Notes: a model not told the origin generated them from the letters alone. A stretch of 16,857 nt of DNA from Hirudo medicinalis (GCA_011800805.1 MPNW01000576.1:2501-19357); one strand, 5' to 3'; positions 1 to 9,700 are shown, numbered from the stretch's first letter. Numbers and translations: made by a program.

Positions 1-67
1 GAATGGCATCGTTTGCCATTGAGATTAAGCATTAAATGAAGATTGCACTCAGAGAAACTGCACTCAC

Positions 68-1683
68 GCATTCCTGTTGCAGTTCTTCCACCTCGGAAAT
101 GACCTGCTTGCTCTTGGAAACACATCTCTTGCTGATGATGATGTTGCCCTTTACTCTGTTGTTCTCTCGTTCAACGATGAGGTTCTTCAGGTTCACGTTG
201 TCCAGTTCTGTCTGTTGGTGAGTGTTGGGCCTTTTGTAAGCTTAAACTCGACTTCAAAAGCAATAGAAATTCGACTTTATTGCGACCGCTATTTGAAGTG
301 AGACTAAGCGACAATCACCGACTCAAACGTACCACACGAGAATCGAGAACTCTCACAACTCCTTGTATAATGTACCCAAACAGTCCAACTCAGTACTGTA
401 CTGCACGCACAACAGTGTGCTTGTAAAATGTTTGTCAGACCGGTGACGATATATTTTCATCGATTTTGTCAGTTCCCAAGAATTATCAACTAAAGACTTA
501 ATTACGTGTTACATGTTTAAAGTTATCACGAACTTCACGTAACAACTTTCAAAAAACTATTAAACAACCATAACATTTTATGATACTGATGTGATACAAA
601 GCCTCAGAAGGATTAACTAACAAGTTCATCATTCAGTACCTTCACGGCCACTGTTCCAAAAATTCTCCAATAACCAAATCATCAACCTGGACATTTTCAA
701 TCTTCTTCCTCAAGCAGTCCATGCCAAAGAGTTTTTCGTCATACTTCAGTCTGAATTTCTTCAGGTCTTCCTCCTCTTGCAACCTCCGCATCTTGACCAT
801 CTGGAACTCTTCCTCCTGCTTTACCAGGAAACCCTTGGCTCTATCCAGGTCAATCTAGAAATACATATGGATGCATTAATATGTGCATTGAGCATTAAAA
901 GTTCATGATGAAGAGTTTATGAAATTAAATTGGAAAATTGAATTCTCAAAAGTGCCGAGATTTGTATCAAGCCAAAAATATGATGATTTGTTAATGTAAA
1001 TTTAATGGATGGTTTTGAAGTATTTCAATTTTACATCATGGTCTCCAGAAAAACATGCTTATCACCTGGAGATAGTTGAGGTGGACAGCAATTTCTTCTT
1101 TCTCAGCTCTCTGCTTCTTCAGCAGATTACCTATTTCTTTGATCCTGAGGAGTAGCTCGTTGTTTTTCGCTTCGTGACACTCCTTCAAGGCCTCCTGAAA
1201 GCGCCTCATTTGCGGGTGATCTGGCTCCAATAGAGTGAAATCCGAAATTTCTTGTTCATCGGCAAGCGTCTGTTGATCACCAAACGCCAAGTCGGGTCTG
1301 ATCAAGGCATCGTCTTCCATTTCCCTAATATCCGTCAACACATCCGTGGGGTCTGAGGTTGCTAACACAGCAGTTTCGTCCTCGTCGTCTGTGCCCAGCA
1401 GGAAAACATCTGGTAAGTCGCTTTCCGTCCACATATAAAGCTCGTCATCGGTGACTTCTTCCTCGGCTTCAACATATTCTTCTTCCTCCGTTCCAAAATA
1501 AGGGATGTCCGAAGATTTGGACGGCGAAGACACATTCGAACGAAACCTGGTGAAGACTGTTGCAGATCGATATTTTTCATCTTTGAGTAACCTACTCCGA
1601 GTTGGTGCAAAAACGACCTTAGCGGGAGGTTTTTTAGAATCGGATCCATCTTCCTCCCCAGAGGACGAGCCATCCTCAGACAT
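68..1683 (-). CDS. CCDC40: CCDC40 (axonemal ruler protein), N-terminal part, runs off left edge
   Basis: CCDC40 and CCDC39 form the 96-nm molecular ruler along ciliary doublets, which positions inner dynein arms and the nexin-dynein regulatory complex. Three minus-strand exons join in phase 0: 1683-1066 (206 aa), 854-687 (56 aa) and 211-68 (48 aa). Exon 3 ends at a good donor (TGC/GTGAGT), so the gene continues off the window. Residues 1 to about 160 are acidic and low complexity, as in CCDC40. They are followed by LLEPDHPQMRRFQEAL, close to the family's LDPDHPLMVRFQAAL, and then by coiled coil. The exon 2-3 junction, RKKIENVQ then TELDNVNLK, aligns without a gap to the family's RKKLAALQTEMENLAL. 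I chose the ATG at 1683 because the product begins MSEDGSSSGEEDG; an in-frame ATG at 1761 would add 26 residues unlike the family. The family alignment is from memory. The exon 2 donor (CAG/GTTGAT) is weak. Confidence 0.85.
212..686 (-). other. CCDC40 intron 2
   Basis: This 475-bp intron lies between exons 2 and 3. The acceptor reads CCAACAG/ACA at 213-211. I see no exon, repeat or RNA gene in it. A further short coding exon is unlikely because the flanking exons join in phase and align to CCDC40 without a gap. Confidence 0.6.
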
Positions 1684-1787
1684 TTTGGCGTTTCGGAGAT
1701 GAAAAGACGCCTCAACGGCTGAGAGACCAAAGACCTTATTTAAGAATTCGAACACAATCATATTTATTGTCGAATTTAATTTACCTG

Positions 1788-1798
1788 GTTGCCGTAAC
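1788..1798 (-). promoter_or_regulatory. Candidate X-box-like (RFX) site upstream of CCDC40
   Basis: Read on the CCDC40 strand the sequence is GTTACGGCAAC. The right half, GGCAAC, fits RGYAAC exactly. The left half, GTTAC, is one base short of GTNRCC. It lies 105 bp upstream of the chosen ATG. RFX factors commonly drive ciliary genes through X-boxes, but an 11-bp imperfect match can arise by chance. Confidence 0.3.
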
Positions 1799-2127
1799 TG
1801 TAATTAAGTAATGGTGTTGTTAGTCAAGGTTATAATTATCTGTATTAGCAAAGACTATAACATTTAACACCAACTCGATGTCGAGCTTAAGATGTCGCAC
1901 ACATACGCATAACAAGAATTTGAAAACATTCACAGCAGAAGCGAGTTGAGTTAGAACCACTCGCAACTTTATTTCGTTTGCGTTAATTTTATCCTTAGAA
2001 AATAAAACTTTAACATTCAAATAAAACCAAACACAAGCACCTGACATAAATCTCGTTTATATTTAAACATATTCTTTTACAAATTATGAGGCCACATCGT
2101 GTCATGCCGCGCAAGGCTTCGCTGTTG

Positions 2128-2134
2128 TATAAAA
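2128..2134 (+). promoter_or_regulatory. TATA-like box of PMT
   Basis: TATAAAA lies 60 bp upstream of the PMT start codon, within a slightly GC-richer stretch. The spacing is plausible for a core promoter with a short 5' UTR, but the transcription start is unknown. Confidence 0.35.
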
Positions 2135-2193
2135 CGAAGCATGCTTAATGTTTCAAATCACTCGTGTTTAACTCTTGAACTAGATTTTTAATC

Positions 2194-5085
2194 ATGGGAG
2201 TCGATAGTTTTGTTAACGAAATTGTTCCAGTTGTAACAGCTTCCGACAAGAAAGTGGTCGTTTTAGGAATTGTCTCGAAGTTAGTTGGCAACAGACGTTG
2301 AAGAGATTTTAAAAGACTTTAGTAACATATTTGTTTCATTTTTATAGAAAGCTTCTAGAAAAACTGACAGACCTTGGATGTCAAGTGTTGCACGTAGATG
2401 ACGTTGAGATATTTGATGCTGTCAACAATACTGATTTGTAAGATATTCTAAGTTTTGATGAAGACCATACATTTATAGTATTTAGCAGAAATCTGCTTAT
2501 TATTATTTTATGCATGACATCTAATATCATTGGTTCAGCTTCCTTAGTGAGCTAAAAAGTTTTAAAGAAGTTAAAAATTACTTTTTTCCAGCTCTCTAGC
2601 AATAAGCTGTGATTTCTTCACAAATAATGAAGATGCACTTGTGAAAACATGCTTGGAGAAAGTTCTGAGTTGTCTTCAAGTTGGGGGAACTTTTGCATTC
2701 TGTGAAACTTGCTTTGAAGGAGCAGATAGTGAGGATTATTTTATAGTTTCATTGTTAATCTCATTAAGTGAACACTACAATGTAGCTTGTTGACATGTCT
2801 GTAAATACTGCCTGAATGTCCTAAACAACTAAGAAACTATGAAAGAAATGTTGGCAAAGTCAAATTAACACCTGAGCAGACTTTTATGAACTCCAGCACA
2901 GATGAGTGCAAGAGAGTATTTCATTCCTTTTACTTCTTAGATGGAGGTCTGTACATCAGGAAGCCATCATTCTACAGCTCCTTTGTAGAATCAGTGACAT
3001 TGACCTCAAAGGTCGACGAGTTGATCTCACAAAATGTCTTTGAGATTACTCTAAGCAAGGTTCTGAAGCCCAGCAACAAGGTAAACAAATTTTGCAAATG
3101 AAGGCAATTAATGTCGTTCGAACTTATCGGCGCGGTCGAGTTTTGACCCGAGATTGAATTGGACGACAATCTTGTTTGAATTTAATTGGCTGATAATTTG
3201 CAGGTATGTAGATGAAGTAATGGTGAATTATGCTATGATGTTCACTGCTGTGGTATAATGAAGGACCACCATATTTTTAACAAAAAGTGTTAAAAAGAAC
3301 TTTCTTTGTTGGGAGGTTCTGTGGCTGGTGACGAAGGTCAAATCGAGCCGAGACGAGTTCGGTTTTGGCACGTTCCAAGAATTCCTCGACAGGAAGCAAT
3401 ATTCGCTCACCGGGATTCTGAGGTACGAGAAGATTTTTGGGGAGGGTTTCATCAGCACCGGTGGCATGGACACAACCAGGGTTTGGTGAAAATGTTATTG
3501 CACTTAACCATTAATGTCAAACAAGATTTATGTATGATTTAATTGAATAATTACAATATTTGTCACAACGTTTTTGTAATTTAGATGATATTCGTGCAGC
3601 TTCACGTAAATAAACTTATTATTGTTATTATTATTATTATTAAGTAAATTAAGTAATTAAAAGTTTTGCATTTTAAAGGAGTTCTTAGGGTTTTTGAACC
3701 TGAAAAGTGGAGAGCACGTCTTGGATGTTGGTTCTGGTATTGGGGGAGGTGACTTTTATATGGCTGAGGTGAACTGGTGGTTGTTTGTAAATAAATCTTT
3801 AATTAAAAAGTTATTAGCTAACTAGTTAAGAAATGGTAATATTTTAATAAATGCAAACTGAAATCATGTTGAAATTTACAAAATTAGTAAAATACTTGAC
3901 ATGTATGAGAAGTTGAGCTTGAAGAAATCAACTTGTGTTATAAAAATCTGGTATAGGTATTTGTTGAGAGAATCTCATTGGGTGTTTTTCCACAAATGCC
4001 CATCGCTTCTATCAGCTTTGAAATGCATGAGTCATCTACTGTGGAATTTTCCATGACATTATCATCACCATCATTATTATCATCATCATCATCACCATCA
4101 TCATCATCATATGGATGTGATTAAATTGCTAGTTTGAATTGTTGTGGTGAATATTTTACTATTTGCACATGAAAAAAATACTTGCATTGCTTGTAAACTA
4201 TTTGAGCACAGCCTCAGACAAGAGCTCTTGTTCTTGATAAAGGAGAGGTTGGCACGAGTGACGAAGAGTAACTTTTGAACCTTTATGGAACGACACGTCG
4301 ATGACATCTCTAAATAATAAATAATTCAGAGAAAAATTAAAGAAATAGATAGTTAATTCAATTGAATTCTACAGTCTCAATAACAATGAGTTTGCACTTT
4401 TAAGAACTTTGGGGTCAAGGTAACTGGAGTCGACCTGTCGTCGAATGTCGTCGCCGTCGCCCTCGACAGATGGAGAGAAAAGAAATGTCCAAACGTAAGA
4501 CCTTTTTAAGCATTTATTCGCATTAACGAGCTTTTGTTGGCGAATGAGTAATAAACGGTTATTAATGAACTAATGCGATTAGATTACATAATTACGTAAT
4601 AATTAGATTACATAATTACGTAATAATTAGATTGCATAATTACGTAATAATTAGATTACATAATTGTGTGCTTCTCGTGAAGTGGAGTCATTCATTTGGC
4701 CGTTCCATCGATCTCCTTCAGGTTAGTTTTGAAGTGTGCGATGCCACCAAAAGAAGCTTTCCCGAATCTACTTTTGAAGTCATCTACTCGAGAGACACGA
4801 TCCTGCACATATCGAACAAACGACACCTTTTCTCATCTTTTCTGGTATTGCATTTGTATTTGAATGTTTTGTATTTCGTTCGAGTTTAGTATCTGGCATT
4901 GCATTTGTCAGACCTTTTGGACCTGTGTCGAGCTGGTTAATATTTAGAGGCTGTTACAATTATTTGTCCTAGAAATTTATTGGTGCAAAAAGATTGTAAA
5001 ATTATGAAATAGATGCAAACTTACAAACTAATTTAAATGAATTTTTCAGGACATTAATTGGTAATTAATTGGAATAGTAATTGCG

Positions 5086-5136
<51 letters not shown>

Positions 5137-6146
5137 TCAATGAGGTTTGTTACTTAGAAATGGCTGAAACCAGGAGGAAGATTGTTGATTTCTGATTATT
5201 GCTGTTGTGATGGACAATGGTCAGAAGATTACGCCCAGTATGTCAAGCAAAGAGGATACTTGCTGCTATCTGTCAAGGACTATGGCAAGGTCTCTGCCAA
5301 GACTTTTTCATTGGATTGTGTTAAAGAATTAACCTATTATTAGATGACTAATGTCGCTAGAAATAAATTTGTATATTATAAGTGCCCTTGTGCAAGTAAG
5401 ATTCTCCAAAAAATTAAGATTCTTTTTCAGTTAGTTATTGTGACCAAACAGCTTTTTAATGTATTCTATTTACAATCAACTCTAGAGATGCCTTATTGAT
5501 TGTTTAAGTTGAATTTGGTCAAAATGAGTTTGAACATAATTGATTTCGTAATAATTATGTGTTAATATCCATTGAGGCCAAGATGGGGGGAGGCAAGTGC
5601 CCAAGGCCCCAGCAATTTTTTTTTTGGCCTGCCCAGGTTTTAAAATATTGCAATCATGACTTTTTTGCCTTTTCATTACCAATTTAAATAGGAGCCTGTT
5701 GGCTGCTTTTTTAATACCTCATGAATATTCATTGACTTGATTTTAATAGCTCTTAGAAGATGTCGGATTTGTCACGGTCAGGTCTGAGGATAGGACGGAT
5801 CAGTTTGTGGAGATGCTGAAGAAGGAGTTGGAGAGGTTAACCAAGGATCGAGAGACCTTTCTGAAGGTTTGCATGTCAATTTGTTTTTTTTTTTAAATGA
5901 CATAAATAAATAAACAAATTGTCTATTTTTCTGTTTATTTTCTTATTGCCGCTTTCACCGAATGTAAACTTTTGAACGTGCAAAGATTTTCATGTGAAAA
6001 TTTTTCATCTCAAATTGTAAAAAACAAATTTCTAGGATTTTACTGAAGAGGATTTCAATGCCCTGCTGTCAGGTTGGAAGGATAAGTTGAAGAGGTGTGC
6101 AGAAGGCTACCAAAGATGGGGATTGTTTTATGCTGAAAAGGCTTAG
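2194..6146 (+). CDS. PMT: Phosphoethanolamine N-methyltransferase, PMT-2-like (11 exons)
   Basis: This SAM-dependent enzyme methylates phosphoethanolamine species toward phosphocholine in the cytosol. Exons: 2194-2279, 2348-2437, 2592-2728, 2941-3080, 3298-3480, 3679-3768, 4405-4494, 4722-4844, 5158-5289, 5750-5866, 6036-6146, giving 1299 nt and 432 aa with all phases matching. Residues 1 to about 150 form a degenerate Rossmann half ([16 protein letters not shown]) with no glycine-rich SAM loop. The C-terminal half is intact: [20 protein letters not shown] (186-205, with the family's catalytic Tyr), motif [13 protein letters not shown] (226-237), [21 protein letters not shown] motif with catalytic His about 301, and [11 protein letters not shown]. 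It ends [11 protein letters not shown], as in the family. Nematode PMT-2 has the same dead-first, live-second plan and acts on the monomethyl and dimethyl intermediates. The weakest join is the exon 5 acceptor at 3297, which has no pyrimidine tract. Confidence 0.95.
3769..4404 (+). other. PMT intron 6 with ATC/TCA microsatellite
   Basis: This 636-bp intron contains an ATC/ATT trinucleotide tract at about 4059-4110 and nothing else I recognise. The open frame on its minus strand (4107-4307) is unsupported. Confidence 0.7.
4578..4665. repeat. 24-bp minisatellite, about 3.7 copies, in PMT intron 7
   Basis: The unit is ATTAGATTACATAATTACGTAATA, starting at 4578, 4602, 4626 and 4650; the last copy is truncated and diverged. 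Copies 1 and 2 are identical and copy 3 has one change (ATTGCATAA). Each full unit contains the 10-bp perfect palindrome ATTACGTAAT. The repeat ends about 55 bp before the exon 8 acceptor. Confidence 0.9.
4845..5157 (+). other. PMT intron 8 with long (ATT)n microsatellite
   Basis: This 313-bp intron is AT-rich and carries an uninterrupted ATT tract at about 5090-5135, shortly before the exon 9 acceptor (TTACTTAG). Nothing else is evident. Confidence 0.75.
5290..5749 (+). other. PMT intron 9 with a GC-rich island and T-run
   Basis: This 460-bp intron is AT-rich except for about 5570-5640, where a G- and C-rich block (GGGGGGAGGCAAG, GGCCCCAGC) is followed by a run of T and GGCCTGCCC. The block stands out and may be an old insertion, for example a minus-strand fragment with an A-tail, but I see no terminal repeats or target duplication. 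Confidence 0.4.
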
Positions 6147-6725
6147 ATCATCATTATCTAAAAATTGGCTAATCCACCAATAAATAGGTTGTTTTTGGAG
6201 CGAATTAGGGTGGCATTTTATCTCATAAATAATTAAAAACAATGAAAAAATACATTTATAATAATTGTAATAATAATATTAATAACTAGTAAAATTAATT
6301 AAGCCATTCGTTATTGGATTTTAAGTCAGTATCTGGCGAAGATTTTAGTCAACAACCTTTTCGAAACACCAACGAAATTGCTTTGTAACGAGTTGCTACT
6401 AACGACTGGCTTGAGACAAAAGTGGCTGGACAATGGATTGGCGTGATACCAAACGCTTAAAGGAGTTAATCAATGTTCGATCACGAAGTCCTAACCCGCT
6501 TATTTCTTTTCGAAAGTTCCATTATTTTTAAGAGCATTCAACTGCAATTTGAGCCTCCAAAATCTCTCGGCTCGCCATCGATGCTAGGAAATACTCTCGG
6601 TGAATGGACAATTTGTGGCTGTCACGAAATGCAACTGATTTAACGTATAAAGGGAAACTGTTTCGCGATGGTAATGTTTAAAAGAAAAACCTTTAAAATT
6701 ATTTATTATTGCATGCATTTAGATC
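6147..6725. other. Intergenic region between PMT and lectin A
   Basis: The PMT poly(A) signal is AATAAA at 6179-6184, 33 bp after the stop. The rest is AT-rich with no recognisable gene. A TATA-like TATAAAG at 6646-6652, about 74 bp before the lectin A start codon, may be its core promoter. Confidence 0.5.
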
Positions 6726-8712
6726 ATGATTATGCTATCTGTTCAAACGACTTTATGTGTAATTTTGCTATCGTTCGTAACCCATATTGTTCTGACATTG
6801 GAGACTTCTAGAAAATACAGAAGAATATTTGATTGCCTAGGATATCCTGGATGTTATGAGGGCATTCCTGTTGAGAGTGTAAATGGTAGCGACAGTGGTA
6901 AGGTTTGCGCTTTACATTGCATCAGGAGAGCATCTTGTGTCAGTTTCAACTACAGGAGAATCACAAGTTTATGCCAGTTATTCGATTTATTACCTTACAT
7001 AATTAATAAAAACGTACTTTGCGCTCATTACCAGGTATTCATTGAGTTGATATTATGACTAGTATCACGCGCTTATGTACTTAAAAACGCTTTTTAAAAT
7101 CCCACAGTCTGACCCAGAAATTCACTACTTAAAAAGTAGGAAATTTTATATTTCTATTTGATCGCTAGTAAAGTTTCTTAAATTTTTCTCCCTACTAAAT
7201 AAGATATAATCATCCCAAATGTATGGGTTTAGAAGGCTTTGAAGCTGCTCCTATTCGACAATTATTGCATTGTCAAATGTGGGAACCTCACCACCTTAAG
7301 CCGTTTAAAAGTCACTTGCCTCAGAATAAAATGTACAGGTCCATAATTTCCGAAAGTAAATTCCTAAATTTCAAACAGCTGAAAACTTGGCTGAACGCCG
7401 GCAAACTTGTCAAAGTACAACGTACGTGGTAGGAGAGAAGGCCAGGTCTTCCTGGTTGGCCGTGGATGGTCTGGACAACCCAGACTCCACCACAGGTATT
7501 TGCAGTCACACGGATCAAGGCGATACTGGAAATAACTGGTTCATGGTGGATCTGGTGCACATTGTCAGCATCGCCTATGTGCGCGTCTTAGCCAGGATTG
7601 CAGCCTCTTTAATCAGTGAGTTTTGTAGCCAATTAAATCGTTTTTTGATTCGATTCAAATTTTGTGTGCGATGCAAAGCAGAATTCTCAAAAATGATTAC
7701 ACCCATTGCTGGCCTGTTTTCTATGAACTCAATTTTTTACGCTTGTTATGTACCGTATTGCCCCACTTATAAAGACGAGACGCAACTTGATTTTCGGAAC
7801 AACAAGCACCAAAACTCGGAAACGTAAGTAACAAAATCTACAACCACAGCATAAGATGCTCGCAGTTTTTAGACCCTACATTTTTCGAAAATAAGTGAAA
7901 TACGAATAAGGGAAATACGGTTCATCCATCGATAGCACTCTCAACTAAATGATATTGTTATAACCCTGAAAATGCCATTAATTAATTTTTGTAGTTATAT
8001 TTATGTTTAATTAGTTTTCGTTATATTCAATATCTTTTTCTTCAAAAAACTAGCACAAAAGAACACACATTATCTCAGAGAGAATCTCGAAGCCCACATT
8101 GAATAACTTTCCTATTCAGCAAATAATCACGCAACTGATCGTTACGCAATAACTGGCAGCAGGATTATTGCGTAAGCGTGGTATTTACAGTTAATACCAC
8201 TAAGTTGATAACTGAATATTTGCTGAATAATCCCAACAATAAACTCGGCATAAATTAAGCCCCGTCGTTTATTACAATATTAAAATATAAGTATTCAAAT
8301 TGGAATTACTTATTTTTCATTCATTTAAGCGGCTCTCTCAGACCATGGAGGACATTAAATATTTGGAGAGAGTTTTATATGTCTTGCGAGTATTTTATGG
8401 ACGAGAAAATAAATGGTTTAATTAAAATAAAACTAATTTCATTCCATATTATTAAATTAAGCAATTAGGTACAAAAATCTCACGATCGGAATCACGAATG
8501 ATTCCTGGTTGGTCGAGATACCCACCAGACCCATCAACTACCCCATTTGTGGCATCTACGTGGGACCTCCTCCTAGTGGTACTTGGTTTGAAGTTTATTG
8601 CCAGGCTGGAACTCCCTCTGGCAGATATGTCATCGTCCATCAAGTACCCGCCGGTTCTATTAACGGTGGTTATTTGAGTCTCTGTGAATTTCAAGTTTTT
8701 GGTGATTTTTGA
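6726..8712 (+). CDS. Secreted PAN/apple-FTP (fucolectin-like) protein, copy A (4 exons)
   Basis: Exons are 6726-7034, 7108-7135 (28-nt microexon), 7379-7615 and 8462-8712, with phases 0, 1, 1; 274 aa. Residues 1 to about 25 are a signal peptide. Exon 1 then holds a PAN/apple-like module with seven cysteines (37, 43, 61, 65, 71, 83, 99) around CALHCIRRASCVSFNY. Exons 3-4 encode a fucolectin/tachylectin-4-type F5/8C-like domain: ENLAERRQTCQSTTY, SSWLAVDGLD, CSHTDQGDTGNNWFMVDL, RYKNLTIGI, GRYVIVHQ, LSLCEFQVFG. His156 and Arg181 fit the first part of the fucolectin motif H-X24-R-X-D, but the Asp is Leu. The microexon is supported by phase and by a matching one in copy B. Likely a secreted sugar-binding or defence protein, which is inference. 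Exon 3 lacks the usual CC-containing loop. Confidence 0.85.
7616..8461 (+). other. Lectin A intron 3
   Basis: This 846-bp intron separates the two halves of the FTP domain; the same intron in copy B is only 100 bp. The exon 3 frame stays open to 7827 by read-through, but copy B and the FTP fold show the coding sequence resumes at 8462. The intron contains a fold-back element at 8113-8229. Confidence 0.75.
8113..8229. mobile_element. 117-bp fold-back element (MITE-like), three nested stems
   Basis: Perfect 13-bp terminal inverted repeats (TATTCAGCAAATA at 8113-8125, complement at 8217-8229) enclose two further perfect hairpins: TTACGCAATAA (8142-8152) with 8165-8175, and GTGGTATT (8178-8185) with 8193-8200. 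A short CAACT/AGTTG pairing (8132-8136 with 8203-8207) could close the junction. Both ends begin or finish with TA, so a TA target duplication with 11-bp inverted repeats is possible, as in Tc1/mariner-derived MITEs. A structured RNA is the alternative. Confidence 0.6.
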
Positions 8713-9067
8713 CCAGGAACATAGGACATGTGATAATATCTTTAATAATATATCATGTTTCTCAATGTATTATTGAATTGACAATAAATAAAACTTGCTT
8801 TATTTGTGGTTTAATAAAAGTTTAAAATATAGCCTTTAAGACAGTCTTAGTAGATTTTTTTGGTTTGACAGTAATTCTCATTGTTGGAAAGTCCCATTGT
8901 TTCCAATGCTTCCATGGAAAAGATGGATTGGATCTCCCTAACTACAAAAGTGTTTCCTCAAAAATGGCAACATTTTTAGGCTTTAAAAAAATGCATTCCA
9001 ATTCAAGCAAATTAAGCAACTTTTCAATCTATGCTTTATAATATATTATTATTATTATTATATGTAT
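8713..9067. other. 3' flank of lectin A
   Basis: Overlapping poly(A) signals AATAAA at 8783-8788 and 8787-8792 lie 70-80 bp after the stop. The remainder to the miniature LTR element shows no gene; an ATT microsatellite occupies about 9043-9060. Confidence 0.6.
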
Positions 9068-9472
9068 TGAAATAAACCGGGTCACAAAACTTGGGGAAGT
9101 TAACTGACAAGTTTATTGAGCACGTATTCAGTTAACTGTCCTCCTCGCCCAGTTCCACCGATTCCTCACTGCATGGAAGCATCGCTTTGATCTCCAAAGT
9201 ACTTACCAACCATGACTCAAGGCGATCTCGCTCATCCACGTCACCAGTCGGATCCAGATGTCTCTCCATAAGTTCGCGCCTCAGCTCTCCTCGACTCAGT
9301 TCTTCATGGCACTTGCTCATGGCTTACTTTGGATTCCCTCGTTTTTGGACACCCTTCTTCTGATCCCATTTGTCCTTTAGATCCCATTCTTGACACCAAT
9401 GAAATAAACCGGAGAGTCCTTAAACTTGGGGAAGTTAACTAATAAATTTTTGAGCAGGTATTCAGTTAACTG
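9068..9472 (-). mobile_element. Miniature LTR-retrotransposon-like element (TRIM / TR-GAG type)
   Basis: Two direct repeats of about 72 bp (9068-9138 and 9400-9472) share long blocks such as ACTTGGGGAAGTTAACT and TATTCAGTTAACTG. Read on the minus strand, the upstream repeat ends in TTTATTTCA. It is followed at once by TTGGTGTCAAGAATGGGAT (9399-9381), which resembles a tRNA primer-binding site starting TGG. Just before the downstream repeat lies the purine tract GGGCGAGGAGGA (9150-9139). Between them is a 62-codon open frame. This order (LTR, PBS, ORF, PPT, LTR) fits a 405-bp non-autonomous LTR element. No clear target duplication is visible, and the repeat ends are not canonical TG...CA. Confidence 0.6.
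9132..9320 (-). CDS. Small gag-like ORF with SAP-like motif inside the miniature LTR element
   Basis: The 62-residue product begins MSKCHEELSRGELRRELMER and continues through LDPTGDVDERDRLESWL, a pattern like the SAP helix-extended-loop-helix found at the start of some retrotransposon Gag proteins. It is highly charged and has no zinc knuckle, protease or RT. It starts soon after the putative primer-binding site, where gag is expected, and its last codons overlap the purine tract and downstream repeat. Probably a gag remnant or a TR-GAG minimal protein; a chance open frame cannot be excluded. Confidence 0.4.
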   Translation of the reverse strand: MSKCHEELSRGELRRELMERHLDPTGDVDERDRLESWLVSTLEIKAMLPCSEESVELGEEDS

Positions 9473-9700
9473 AATTGAATAATCGGGTTAAGTATGTGTG
9501 TTGATCTGAGATGCTATAGGATGCAGATGAGTGTCTGGGATTTCTGGCTGTCATGGCTCTCATCTTCGCTACTTTTGCGCTATTATAAAACTGACGGCTT
9601 GAATATAAATTTAATTATTCTTCAATTATTTAATTTAATTGTGAGCCAGGGTTATAACAATATATTCTAATTGAGAGGTAAAATTGCTTATTAATTGTAA

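Larger units (their letters stand above)
1762..2193. promoter_or_regulatory. Shared divergent promoter region of CCDC40 (minus) and PMT (plus)
   Basis: The two start codons are 510 bp apart, facing away from each other, with no credible gene between. The minus-strand open frame at 1820-2047 has no recognisable domain, so I treat the stretch as 5' UTRs plus a shared promoter. It holds a TATA-like TATAAAA at 2128-2134, facing PMT, and an X-box-like site at 1788-1798, facing CCDC40. Confidence 0.5.

Noticed and set aside
1820..2047. Minus-strand open frame of 75 codons in the CCDC40-PMT promoter region
   Set aside because: No recognisable domain, AT-driven composition, and it lies in the expected 5' UTR and promoter interval.
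2972..3169. Minus-strand open frame over PMT exon 4
   Set aside because: Antisense shadow of a coding exon.
4578..4665. CRISPR array
   Set aside because: The repeat units are directly adjacent without spacers, and the DNA is eukaryotic; it is a minisatellite.
7223..7432. Plus-strand open frame overlapping lectin A exon 3 in another frame
   Set aside because: It is a shadow; the homologous frame with copy B is different.
7387..7827. Single long open frame through lectin A exon 3 and beyond
   Set aside because: The part after 7615 is intron read-through: GTGAG follows, and copy B plus the FTP fold show coding resumes at 8462 in the matching phase.
8113..8229. tRNA gene, because of the three-stem shape
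   Set aside because: It has no T-loop or anticodon-arm consensus, and the stem lengths (13, 11, 8 bp) do not fit a tRNA.
9068..9472. Hammerhead ribozyme (retrozyme) inside the terminal repeats
   Set aside because: No CTGATGA core with a matching GAAA is present in the repeats.
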